The notes beneath the pieces were generated by a model. The model was given only the letters and a program-made list of their open reading frames with translations. It was not told the origin of the DNA and did not search any database. DNA of 37,077 nucleotides from Mariniphaga sp. (GTDB lineage: Bacteria; Bacteroidota; Bacteroidia; Bacteroidales; Prolixibacteraceae): the NCBI GenBank assembly GCA_019429205.1, contig JAHYIT010000032.1, forward strand, positions 1 to 37,077. The letters run 5' to 3'. Below are positions 1 to 7,954 of the stretch, piece by piece. Made by a program: the position numbers and the translations under genes. Numbering within the stretch: position 1 is the first letter of the stretch; each line of letters starts with the position of its first letter.

Positions 1-131
1 TCCGTTTTGAGATTGTTCAGTAAAAATTTTTATAAGATATATTACAGTATGAAAACATTAATTTTGTATTCGGGGGAATGAAATACACTCCATACCTATA
101 AACCGCTTCTCCGGAAAATTCATAAATTTAA

Positions 132-566
132 ACAGCAATAAAGGTTTATTTTACATCGGTTTATCACCAATCAAAACTCGAAACCGATGAAAAGCTGATT
201 TGCAAAAACATTTCGAGAAATGCAGGAAGTGAAAGAAAACTGTTTGTTAGGGGAATACCGCTGTTTATGAAAAGTTTAATCCTGCGTATGAAATACTACT
301 CGCTGGGAACGAACCAATACAGCGGAGTGCTTACCAATCTGGGTAAAATTGATTTGCCGGCAGAAACCGGCAGCTTAATTGACTACTTTGTTATGACACC
401 GCCACCACCCAACAAGAAACTGAAAATAAATTGCGGCGTTGCCGGATTTGGCAACAAGCTGGTGCTGAGTTTTGGCAATGTTACACAATCGCTTGAATTT
501 GAGAATAAGTTTCTGCAATTTTTAAGCGATCAGAATATCACGGTTGAATGGGAAACAAATGAATAG
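132..566 (+). pseudogene. 3' remnant of a condensation-domain-like acyltransferase
   Basis: The frame is open from just after an in-frame TAA at 129-131 to the stop at 564-566. The longest Met-started part is 99 codons from 267, but the residues before that Met (DEKLICKNISRNAGSERKLF and onward) read as continuous protein. The stretch TNLGKIDLP, followed by a Pro-rich loop, NCGVAGFGNKLVLSFG and a closing helix, resembles the C-terminal end of NRPS-condensation/alcohol-acetyltransferase-like proteins of roughly 400 residues. The catalytic HHxxxDG region would lie in the missing N-terminal part, so activity is not expected. It sits 6 bp before the zinc-ribbon gene at 573, a neighbour such acyltransferases commonly have. 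I see nothing else recognisable in 1-131. A free-standing small protein from 267 is the alternative. The family call is by recollection of the motif pattern. Confidence 0.5.
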
Positions 567-572
567 AAGGTT

Positions 573-1298
573 ATGGTACAATGTCCGAATTGTGGAGTAG
601 AAGCAGAAGAAAATGCCAATTTTTGTTCGTTATGCGGGGAACCGCTGATGGATAAAAGCACAGAAAATACAGCCTTTATAAAATCGGGAAGAAATCGGCA
701 GAACGAAAAGTTGTTAACGGATTATCAGCGTCTGACCAGCTTCCAGAAAAGAAAAATATTCTGGCAAATATCCGGGCTGATTTTAGTTGCCGGTATTATT
801 ATCACTTTACTTATCGATTTTATTGGGAGCAGAAACATCACCTGGTCAAAATACCCGGCCACAATCAATCTTGTTTTGTTTATCAATTTTACGCTGAATA
901 CATTTTTGCGCAAAAAAAAGATACTCATGGTGGCCTTTAGTTTTTTTTCGGTTACCGGTCTTTTTATCCTTTTCGATGTTTATGCCAGCGACACCGGTTG
1001 GGAAAATAAACTGGGAATTCCTCTGTTGCTGGCTTTGTATATTACTTTTATTGTTCTCATTTATATTATTCGGAATGCAAAACAAAAGGGATTGAATGTT
1101 ATTGCTTATTCAATGATTGCTGCGGGAGTGCTTTGTATTTGTATTGAAGGAATGATTTCCATTTACTTCCGAAGCTCCGTTTATTTCGGATGGAGCCTGA
1201 TTGTGATGGTTTCGGTTGTGCTTATTGCTGTGCTTTTGCTGTATATTCATTACCGGTTAAAAAAAGCAACCGATTTGAAACGGTTTTTTCATATTTAG
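573..1298 (+). CDS. Zinc-ribbon integral membrane protein (DUF6320-like)
   Basis: A 241-residue protein beginning with a zinc ribbon, CPNCGVEAEENANFCSLCG at about residues 4-22, with two CxxC knuckles. A linker of about 40 residues follows, and then six or so hydrophobic segments between residues 65 and 230 (for example LILVAGIIITLLIDFIG and LIVMVSVVLIAVLLLYIHY). It ends with a basic tail, YRLKKATDLKRFFHI. The layout fits the DUF6320 family as I remember it: an inner-membrane protein of unknown function often encoded directly after a condensation-like acyltransferase, which is exactly the relic found upstream. With that partner broken, this gene may have lost its working context. No function is assigned. 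Its stop codon overlaps the first bases of an inverted repeat that probably ends transcription. Confidence 0.8.
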   Translation: MVQCPNCGVEAEENANFCSLCGEPLMDKSTENTAFIKSGRNRQNEKLLTDYQRLTSFQKRKIFWQISGLILVAGIIITLLIDFIGSRNITWSKYPATINLVLFINFTLNTFLRKKKILMVAFSFFSVTGLFILFDVYASDTGWENKLGIPLLLALYITFIVLIYIIRNAKQKGLNVIAYSMIAAGVLCICIEGMISIYFRSSVYFGWSLIVMVSVVLIAVLLLYIHYRLKKATDLKRFFHI

Positions 1299-1359
1299 GG
1301 TGGCGCGATTTCCGAATCGCGCATTTATAAAATCAGCGAATCGGAATTCGCTGCACCCT
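1297..1359. terminator. Imperfect inverted repeat between convergent genes
   Basis: Arms at about 1297-1320 and 1336-1359 pair with a few mismatches: the left arm starts AGGGTG and contains TTCCGAATCGC, and the right arm contains GCGAATCGGAATTCGC and ends CACCCT. The gap of 15 bp is AT-rich. The repeat exactly fills the space between the stop of the zinc-ribbon gene and the 3' end of the minus-strand CPBP relic, so a bidirectional terminator is likely. It could also be a dispersed palindromic repeat of the genome, since similar ones occur elsewhere in the window. Confidence 0.5.
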
Positions 1360-1856
1360 TTAAAACACCGTCCATAGTTCATCCCAGAGATCACGTCCCA
1401 GCACAAAAAACAGAAGCAAACTGGCCACCCACCCGTGGTACAGTCCCAAAGCCCAAAGGTTTCTCCATTTGAAATAAGCGGTTAAAAACACCAGTTCCAT
1501 AAAAAAAGTAAAAACCATTAAAGGCAGGCTGGGGTAGTGGACCCATGCAAATACCATGGAAGTCAAAAGAAATATTTGTGATTTACGGAGTTTTACCGTT
1601 TTTATTTCCTGCAAAATGCAAATGGCAAAAGAAAAAGAAACGACTGTCTGAAATTATTTTTCCGAAATCCCCATTGTTGTAAAACGAACTTATTCGCCCG
1701 GTATCTTTTATAAATGTAAACCGACCAAAAGATACACGCAGCCGCAATATAAAATGCACGGAAATTCAGCCAGTCCATTAAAACAAATTTCATTAAACCT
1801 GTTACCAAAACTGCTGTTATTTCAAGCCACCGTTGTTTGTCAGTTACCATCATCAA
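1360..1856 (-). pseudogene. CPBP/CAAX-type intramembrane protease, internally deleted and frameshifted
   Basis: Two adjacent frames read as two parts of one protein. The N-terminal part (1856 down to 1602, 84 codons) has two membrane segments and a basic loop (YKRYRANKFVLQQWGFRKNNF) and then runs off frame after FLFLLPFA. The C-terminal part (from about 1614 down to 1360) starts LQEIKTVKLRKSQIF and contains FAWVHYPSLPL (an FxxxH-type motif 2) and LYHGWVAS (a motif-3-like His), as in CPBP proteases. The middle of the protein, which should hold the EExxxR-type motif and one or two membrane helices, is absent, and the two halves are in different frames. A deletion of perhaps 50-60 codons, plus a frame change, is the simplest reading. 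It is probably inactive. The upstream region carries one copy of the 21-bp-period motif, pointing towards this gene. Confidence 0.7.
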
Positions 1857-1997
1857 AATATTAATTAACTGAATAAAAATAGGTTAATAAAAAATAGTAA
1901 ACTCCGCTAGTGCGTATTTTCAATCCGTTCTATTGTTAAAAACAATTTTAGAATGTAATTTTCATTTTTCGTATATCGTTGAATAACCTGTAAAAAT

Positions 1998-2034
1998 ATT
2001 ACATAATTTCAATTAATGTTTACATCATTCACAC
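1998..2034 (-). promoter_or_regulatory. Two-part direct-repeat regulatory motif, copy 1
   Basis: Read on the minus strand it contains GTGTGAATGATGTAA (2034-2020) and, exactly 21 bp on, GAAATTATGTAAT (2010-1998). The same arrangement occurs at 7857-7893 and 8431-8467. This copy lies between the start of the CPBP relic (1856, minus) and the start of the L,D-transpeptidase (2089, plus). Its orientation matches the CPBP side, but it is closer to the transpeptidase start. Two turns of the helix between half-sites suggests a dimeric activator or response regulator. Confidence 0.55.
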
Positions 2035-2088
2035 ATTTTTTAACTGTAAAAACATTGAATACCAATAAAAAACAATTACTTTTAGCCC

Positions 2089-2808
2089 ATGCAGATAAAA
2101 AAAATCGTTTTAGTTTTTTTGATGATGGTTCTGACATCGGCAGTAAGTGAGTGGAGTGTGGCATCCAACAGAAATGATAACTCCATTCTGCTGATTGAAA
2201 AATTTAAACGAACAACTCCAGAGAACTCTACTGAACTTCCTTCTGCAGACTTGCTTCAAACCGCACTTTCCGGTTATGAAATCCTTAAAAAAGAGCAAAC
2301 TATATCTCGACCTGAAGTAATAACCATTATTGATTTCAGCCTGCCTTCGAACCAGGAAAGGCTGTGGGTGCTGGACCTTGTAAAGGCGAAAGTATTATAT
2401 CATTGCCTGGTTTCCCACGGTCGGAATTCCGGCGAAGTTATGGCCGAAAATTTTTCCAACAAACCAGGTTCCTATGCCAGCAGTCCCGGTTTTTATGCCA
2501 CCGGCGAAACCTATAATGGAAAACATGGCTTTTCTCTCCGGCTTGATGGTATCGAGAACGGAATTAACGATAAAGCGCGGGAACGTGCCATTGTCATTCA
2601 CGGAGCCGATTATGTGTCTCCTGAATTTATTAAGAAAAACGGACGGCTTGGCCGAAGCCTTGGCTGCCCGGCTGTGCCTGAAGAAATAAGCAGGGAAATT
2701 ATTGAAACCATAAAGGACGGCACGTGCCTGTTTGTTTACGCCCCCGCAGAAAGCTATCTTTCAAAATCGCCGGTTATTAAAAAATTATCCACCGTTAAAA
2801 AGGGATGA
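2089..2808 (+). CDS. L,D-transpeptidase catalytic domain protein (YkuD_2 type)
   Basis: A 239-residue exported protein with an N-terminal hydrophobic signal (IVLVFLMMVLTSAVS, residues 6-20). The core has FYATGETYNGKHGFSLRLDG (about 135-154), HGADYV with His171, and GRSLGCPAVP with Ser190 and Cys193. This is the HGADY/SxGCPA pattern of the YkuD_2 family of murein L,D-transpeptidase-like proteins. Cys193 would be the catalytic thiol and His171 its partner. Expected role: periplasmic cross-linking of peptidoglycan, or attachment of proteins to it, by 3-3 chemistry; this is family knowledge and not shown here. Its 3' end overlaps by 14 bp the 3' end of a second, unrelated L,D-transpeptidase gene on the other strand. 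Copy 1 of the direct-repeat motif ends about 55 bp upstream of the ATG. Confidence 0.85.
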   Translation: MQIKKIVLVFLMMVLTSAVSEWSVASNRNDNSILLIEKFKRTTPENSTELPSADLLQTALSGYEILKKEQTISRPEVITIIDFSLPSNQERLWVLDLVKAKVLYHCLVSHGRNSGEVMAENFSNKPGSYASSPGFYATGETYNGKHGFSLRLDGIENGINDKARERAIVIHGADYVSPEFIKKNGRLGRSLGCPAVPEEISREIIETIKDGTCLFVYAPAESYLSKSPVIKKLSTVKKG

Positions 2809-4576
2809 TCTTAATTTTTTCTGTTTTCGGTTTCTGATTTAAGGCATTTAATATCAGTTCATCGCGCGTATAAATGTCTTTTCTGAACTGTACACGTCCG
2901 TTTCCATCGGTCCAGGCAGTGAGGTACAGTATCAGCACATCGACAGGGGTTTTAAGGCTTGCTGTTTGTTCCCTGCTCTGTTGCATGGCTGTATGAATTT
3001 TTTCGGGTGGCCACTCCGGTGAATCGGCCAGCAGCAATTCTGCCAGTTCAAAAGGTTTTTCAACTCTTATGCATCCAGAGCTCATTGCCCGGTCGTCGCG
3101 GGCAAAGTATCCCCTCGTTGGCGTATCATGTATATAAACATTATAACTATTCGGGAACATAAATTTCACTTTGCCTAATGCATTTTCAGGGCCGGGGCCC
3201 TGTCTTACCATGTAAGGAAAGTTGTTCCTTGTTATTTTTGACCAGTCAATTTCGTCGTATGCTATTTCTGAACCATTGTGTCTGAGCAGTTTCATATTCT
3301 TTTTTATCAGGTATTCAGGGCCTTTTCGCAGTTCGGGAATCACATCATTCTTCAAAATGGTCGGGGGAACTGTCCAGCTTGGGCCAAAAACAATGTAGGT
3401 CATTCGAGCGTCAAAAACAGGCGTTTCCCGGTAGTCTTTTCCCACTATGGCCCGCATGGAAATAAGTGTGTCAATTCCGTCAATCAATACAAGGTCAAAA
3501 CTTACAATGTTAACCATGAGGTACTTTCGGGGTTCATTTAGCGGAAGCCATCTGAACCGTTCCATATTCACTTTTAACCGGTTTATGAGTGCGTTCGGTT
3601 TGGTGTTCAGTGCAAGTAACGTTCCCTTGCCAATTACGCCGTCGGCATTTAAGCCCCAGTCTTTTTGAAAAAATTTCAGTTGCTTTCCGAGTTCCTCGTC
3701 ATAAGTTGCAGAAACCTCGTTTGATAACGGGTACCTCAGTTTTACAAGCCTTTTCCTGATTTTAGGGAGCAACTGGTTTGACTGGCCGGGATTGATTGTG
3801 GTGTCTGAAACGATTGCCGGCCAGGGTTCATTTTCCAGCTCTATAAAAAATGCCAAATCTTTTTTCATCATCCAGTAGGAGCGATACCTCGGCGCGAGCA
3901 TATTCAAACCGTTGGCAATATCGCCGGCGGTCAGCGCTTCTTCCAGTTTCCGGTTCAACTGCAGTTCCGGTTCTTTGCGCTGTATGGTCCAGCTTTCGCC
4001 CTCTTTTTCTGAATCAACCCTGCCGTAATACAAATGCAACCCCAGTATTAAAAAAGCATCGGTGAGTAAAACATCCAGTTTCATCATATCCTCTGTGTCC
4101 ATTGCCATAAAAAATGCGGTTTTACCGATGTACTTTTCGAGCAGGAATAAATGGTAATCGGCTGCGTTCAGACCATGCCTGGCTGCCTGCCGGATATAAT
4201 CCAGCAACACATACCCGTTTTTTTGCAACACATTGGAGTTTATCCATACAGGTATGTCGGATTCAATCCAGGCAGGAGAATCTGAATTCAGACGAACCGG
4301 TGAGGAAGCATTAATCCATGGAGGAACGTTCGTGTTTATCCAGATGGGGGCTTTGTAATTTATCCATGCCGGAGCATAATTTCGGTTTTGATAAAATTGC
4401 TGAAGAACTTTACTCGAATAGAGTTTTTCCTGATCGATTTCGTACGATAACCCGGTGGGTTTATTATTTATGAACCGGCTGATGGATTCTGAAAGCTCAT
4501 CAGCAACCAATGTAAAAGTTGTCAGAAGTATAATTACTGAAATAAATATCTTTTTTATTTGCAACTGATACATCAT
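2795..4576 (-). CDS. L,D-transpeptidase with peptidoglycan-binding domain (YcbB/LdtD-like)
   Basis: A 593-residue protein. Order: signal segment (residues 9-25, IFISVIILLTTFTLVA), scaffold region, an unusual Trp-rich repeat (69-116), PG_binding_1 domain (about 275-330, LKFFQKDWGLNADGVIGKGT), and YkuD catalytic domain (about 352-515) with YIHDTP (His483) and SSGCIRV (Cys502). This is the layout of the large YcbB-type transpeptidases of Gram-negative bacteria, which make 3-3 crosslinks in the periplasm. The start codon directly follows the TGA of the PAS gene (TGA-ATG-ATG), so it is probably translated by coupling as the third gene of the CheB/CheR operon. A 17-bp piece of the direct-repeat motif (4569-4585) covers this junction. 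The gene is convergent with another transpeptidase, with a 14-bp 3' overlap. Confidence 0.9.
   Translation of the reverse strand: MMYQLQIKKIFISVIILLTTFTLVADELSESISRFINNKPTGLSYEIDQEKLYSSKVLQQFYQNRNYAPAWINYKAPIWINTNVPPWINASSPVRLNSDSPAWIESDIPVWINSNVLQKNGYVLLDYIRQAARHGLNAADYHLFLLEKYIGKTAFFMAMDTEDMMKLDVLLTDAFLILGLHLYYGRVDSEKEGESWTIQRKEPELQLNRKLEEALTAGDIANGLNMLAPRYRSYWMMKKDLAFFIELENEPWPAIVSDTTINPGQSNQLLPKIRKRLVKLRYPLSNEVSATYDEELGKQLKFFQKDWGLNADGVIGKGTLLALNTKPNALINRLKVNMERFRWLPLNEPRKYLMVNIVSFDLVLIDGIDTLISMRAIVGKDYRETPVFDARMTYIVFGPSWTVPPTILKNDVIPELRKGPEYLIKKNMKLLRHNGSEIAYDEIDWSKITRNNFPYMVRQGPGPENALGKVKFMFPNSYNVYIHDTPTRGYFARDDRAMSSGCIRVEKPFELAELLLADSPEWPPEKIHTAMQQSREQTASLKTPVDVLILYLTAWTDGNGRVQFRKDIYTRDELILNALNQKPKTEKIKIIPF
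4229..4372 (-). repeat. Coding 24-bp tandem repeat (six Trp-rich octapeptides)
   Basis: Residues 69-116 of the large L,D-transpeptidase are six consecutive eight-residue units: PAWINYKA, PIWINTNV, PPWINASS, PVRLNSDS, PAWIESDI, PVWINSNV. Relatives typically have a single 'NYxPAW' element here before the helical scaffold, so this looks like an expansion of that element. Units 4 and 5 have diverged. Confidence 0.85.
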
Positions 4577-5131
4577 TCACACATTAGAGAACTTCGAAAT
4601 GTCAACCACCGACAGCAGGCATTTCTGTGCATCTTCAGTAACTACGCCCTCCATATACACCCGGCACAGAGGTTTATTGTCATATCCAAGCAACACTTCG
4701 CACGATTCTTTTGCGTTGCTGGTATAAACTTTACTGAAAAATTCATTAAAAACAGGCCTGGAGTCTTCCGAGATAAAAAGTTTAAAATTGGCATTTAACA
4801 AACTGAAGCGTCTTTCTCCCAACATATCGGCGCCGGTGAAATTCAGGTCGCAAATGGTTGCTTCATCATCCAAAGAAAAATAACCCATGGGAGATAAATC
4901 AAACAACATGGTGTATTTTTCCAGGGCTTTTTCTGCTTTTTCGTATGCCTGAAGCAACTCTTCATTTTGCATTTCCAGTTCAATCTGGTGCACCTGCAAT
5001 TCGTGCAGAAGTTTATTTGCATCGGCTTCCTTCAACTTTTCGGCTTTTTTTCTATGCTTTTCATTGAGCCGTTTTTCTGCTTCCCTGCGTAAATTACGGG
5101 CATCGGTGAAATCCATTTCTTCGTATATCAT
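4577..5131 (-). CDS. Small coiled-coil/PAS sensor protein without kinase domain
   Basis: A 184-residue soluble protein. Residues 10-60 are a charged coiled coil containing LLHELQVHQIELEMQNEELLQ, a segment common before PAS domains in sensor kinases. Residues 65-180 form one PAS fold (YTMLFDLSPMGYFSLDD, then VVDISKF at the end). No histidine-kinase, GGDEF or other output domain follows, so it is a stand-alone sensory module and presumably works through a partner. Its ATG overlaps the stop of the CheB/CheR gene in an ATGA arrangement, and its own TGA abuts the ATG of the L,D-transpeptidase, so all three are probably one translationally coupled operon. The partner could be the PAS-containing CheB/CheR protein upstream; that is inference from order only. 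Confidence 0.8.
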   Translation of the reverse strand: MIYEEMDFTDARNLRREAEKRLNEKHRKKAEKLKEADANKLLHELQVHQIELEMQNEELLQAYEKAEKALEKYTMLFDLSPMGYFSLDDEATICDLNFTGADMLGERRFSLLNANFKLFISEDSRPVFNEFFSKVYTSNAKESCEVLLGYDNKPLCRVYMEGVVTEDAQKCLLSVVDISKFSNV

Positions 5132-7716
5132 AACTTATTTATTTTTTGTAATTTTTCTTCAATCATTTTCAGTTCTGAAATATCGATAAACGTAATAACC
5201 AATCCGTCAATGCGGTCGTCGAAGGTGCGGTAGGGCATAATACGGATGGAATACCACCGTCCGTCTTTGGTTGGAATTTGCTTCTCATTAAAAATGAGCG
5301 TTCTCAGAACCTCGTGTGCATCTTCAGGCAGGTTGGGATAGTCAAGTTGTGAAACCTGATCGGTAAATGGCCGTCCGATGTCGCTTTTTATGAGTTTAAA
5401 AATTTTGGTTGCCTGGTCGGTATAACGCCGGATATTCAGTTCCTTGTCGAGAAACAACGTAGCAATATCGGTGCTGTTTAGCAGGTTTTTCATGTCGTTG
5501 TTTACCCGCGAATAGTCTTCCACCTTCGCCATCAATTCGGCATTTACCGTTTGAAGTTCTTCATTCAGGCTTTGCATTTCTTCCTTGGAGGTGGTGAGTT
5601 CTTCGTTGGTTGACTGCAATTCTTCGTTGGTTGACTGCAACTCTTCGTTGCTCGATTTCAGCTCTTCCTGCGAAGTTTGCATCTCTTCCATTATGCTTTG
5701 CATCTCTTCCCGGGTATGCTGTAACTCTTGTTCCAATTCGGCTTCTCTGACGCTGGTTATTGATTTTTTCCCTTTTTTCTGTGGTAGGTTGGTTTCAACA
5801 GGCTGCGGAACTTCCGTAAAAACTATCATCAGTTTGCTATATAAAGGCTCCGGTTTGTGAATCCAATGAATGTTTACATTTAAGGTGATTGTGCTTCCGT
5901 TTGTTCCTATTTTAACGTGGTGCAATACCACGGTTTCTTTTTTTGTCACTGCTTTGCGAAATGCAATGGCAAAATCGTTTTCAAAGCCTGGCCGAAGCAT
6001 GGCAAAAATATTCAGGTTTGCCTTTCCCACAGCGGGTTCCAGGTATTTTCCCGTTCGTCCGCTGATGTATAAAATATCGCCGTTTTCGTTTACCAAAACC
6101 CCGGCAGGCGCAAATTGCTGCAACAGCAGTTGATCGGCAAGTGTTTGAATGTTCGTCATTGGTTTTTCAGATTCAGTGTTTTCAATATTACCCGATTTGG
6201 CCCGGGTAAATGAAGAAGGAAAATCGAATAATTGTGGGTTCAGGTTGGCCTCAGAACGTTTATAAATTTTAAGAGCCGAATCAACCGGGGTGAAAAGATG
6301 ATTTTGCACGCCAAGCGTTTCAGACGTTCCAAGCATTAAAAACCCTTGCTGGTTAAGGCTGTAGTAAAACAGCCCTAACAATTTTCGCTGTAATTCGGGA
6401 TCCATATATATGAGCAGGTTCCGGCACGAGACAATATCTAAATTGGTAAAAGGCGGATGCATAATAATGTTGTGTTGCGCAAATATAATCATCTCCCTTA
6501 TTTCGGTATTTATTCGGTAACCGTCATCCGTTTTGGTAAAAAAACGGCTCAGCCTTTTGGGCGAAACATCGTTGGCAATATTATAGGGAAACAATCCTTT
6601 GCGGGCAAAATCAATGGAATCGCTATCCAAATCGGAAGCAAAAATCTGTAATGATATTCCAACATTCGGTTTCATTTTTTCCAGCGTTTCCTTAAAAACA
6701 ATGGCCAGCGAATAAGCTTCTTCGCCTGTTGAACAGCCAGGCACCCAGGCTCTTAGTTGCGAATTGGGTTCCATTGTTTCAATCAGTGCGGGAAATGCTT
6801 TTTCTTTCAGTTTTTCCCAAACCGGTGCATCGCGGAAAAAATTGGTTACTCCAATCATCAGTTCTTTGAACAGAATATGCACTTCCTTCGGATTTTCCTG
6901 TAAAAAGTGCACATACGAGAATATTTTATCAATTTTATGGACGCTCATTCGTCTTTCGATGCGACGGTAAACGGTATTTTTTTTATACAGTGAAAAATCG
7001 TTGCCTGTATGTGTCCGAAGTAAAATAATAATTTTCTCAAGCGCGCTTTTATCTTTTACTTCTGTTTTCAGGTTTGACCTAACCAGAGGAATTTGTTTGA
7101 GGAAATGAATAAGTTCAGCAGGCAATTTTTCCGGAGGGGCCACTATATCAACCAGTCCGGAGTCGATGGCATTTCGTGGCATACTGTCAAATTTGGCCGT
7201 TTCGGGTTCCTGTACCAGTACAATTCCGTTTTTTTCTTTTATTGCCCGAATTCCGCTGCTTCCGTCGGAGCCCATTCCTGATAGAATAACGCCAACAGCA
7301 TATTCCAATTGGTCATCGGCCAGCGAGCGCAGAAAAAAATCGACAGGAAGCCGAAGTCCCCGGGCTTCAACCGGATCAAACAAGTGAAGTGCTCCTTTGA
7401 AAATGGACATGCTTTTGTTCGGAGGAATAACATAAACACAGCCTGGCTTTACTTTCATAAGGTCTTCAGCCTGAAAAACCTTCATGTTGGAAATTCGCTG
7501 GAGCAATTCAGGAAGCATCCCTTTTTGTGTGGGATCCAGATGCTGGATAACCACATAGGCCATTCCGCTTTTGTCGGGTACATTTTTTAAAAATTGCTCC
7601 AGGGCCTCCAATCCCCCTGCCGAAGCGCCGATACCCACAATTGGAAACTTACCGGATTTTTTATTGGGAACCTTTTCTGTTACAATACTTTCCTCTTTTT
7701 TTCTTTTTGTTTTCAA
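5128..7716 (-). CDS. CheB-CheR-PAS hybrid (methylesterase/methyltransferase fusion)
   Basis: An 862-residue cytoplasmic signalling protein. Residues 24-215 are a CheB methylesterase without a receiver domain; the triad can be read as Ser32 (GIGASAGG), His59 (VIQHLD) and Asp151 (GMGSDGSSG). Residues 230-490 are CheR, with TNFFRD, the SAM-binding stretch WVPGCSTGEEAYSLA and NLLIYMD. A PAS-like domain follows (about 535-645), then a long heptad coiled coil (about 655-740) made of near-repeats of SNEELQSTNEELQ, and a C-terminal PAS domain (about 745-855). No histidine kinase is attached, although relatives often continue into one. No che genes or MCPs are nearby, so a role outside classical chemotaxis is likely. 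It is the first gene of an operon with a PAS protein and an L,D-transpeptidase. The upstream region holds copy 2 of the 21-bp-period motif and a possible -7 box (TATTTTTG, minus strand, 7758-7751). Confidence 0.92.
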   Translation of the reverse strand: MKTKRKKEESIVTEKVPNKKSGKFPIVGIGASAGGLEALEQFLKNVPDKSGMAYVVIQHLDPTQKGMLPELLQRISNMKVFQAEDLMKVKPGCVYVIPPNKSMSIFKGALHLFDPVEARGLRLPVDFFLRSLADDQLEYAVGVILSGMGSDGSSGIRAIKEKNGIVLVQEPETAKFDSMPRNAIDSGLVDIVAPPEKLPAELIHFLKQIPLVRSNLKTEVKDKSALEKIIILLRTHTGNDFSLYKKNTVYRRIERRMSVHKIDKIFSYVHFLQENPKEVHILFKELMIGVTNFFRDAPVWEKLKEKAFPALIETMEPNSQLRAWVPGCSTGEEAYSLAIVFKETLEKMKPNVGISLQIFASDLDSDSIDFARKGLFPYNIANDVSPKRLSRFFTKTDDGYRINTEIREMIIFAQHNIIMHPPFTNLDIVSCRNLLIYMDPELQRKLLGLFYYSLNQQGFLMLGTSETLGVQNHLFTPVDSALKIYKRSEANLNPQLFDFPSSFTRAKSGNIENTESEKPMTNIQTLADQLLLQQFAPAGVLVNENGDILYISGRTGKYLEPAVGKANLNIFAMLRPGFENDFAIAFRKAVTKKETVVLHHVKIGTNGSTITLNVNIHWIHKPEPLYSKLMIVFTEVPQPVETNLPQKKGKKSITSVREAELEQELQHTREEMQSIMEEMQTSQEELKSSNEELQSTNEELQSTNEELTTSKEEMQSLNEELQTVNAELMAKVEDYSRVNNDMKNLLNSTDIATLFLDKELNIRRYTDQATKIFKLIKSDIGRPFTDQVSQLDYPNLPEDAHEVLRTLIFNEKQIPTKDGRWYSIRIMPYRTFDDRIDGLVITFIDISELKMIEEKLQKINKL

Positions 7717-7856
7717 TTATCAGTTCTTTTTAATCCAAGTTTATAAACATCAAAAATATACATTAATACATTAAAAGCAGTTCAGGTTCCTGCAATTGTT
7801 GTTCTCAAACTGCACTTTTTAAAATGCGAAAATTAGAAAACATGAATAATTTATGC

Positions 7857-7893
7857 ATTATATAATTCTTTGAAAAGTTTACATTATTCCCAC
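7857..7893 (-). promoter_or_regulatory. Two-part direct-repeat regulatory motif, copy 2
   Basis: On the minus strand: GTGGGAATAATGTAA at 7893-7879, then after 10 bp GAATTATATAAT, with the TGTAA/TATAA cores 21 bp apart. It points towards the CheB/CheR gene and lies about 140-175 bp upstream of its ATG. It is the most diverged of the three copies. Confidence 0.5.
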
Positions 7894-7954
7894 TTTTTTA
7901 ATTCTGCTTTGACAAAATTGAAAAATATGTATTACACCGTCCTTCAGGGCGGTG

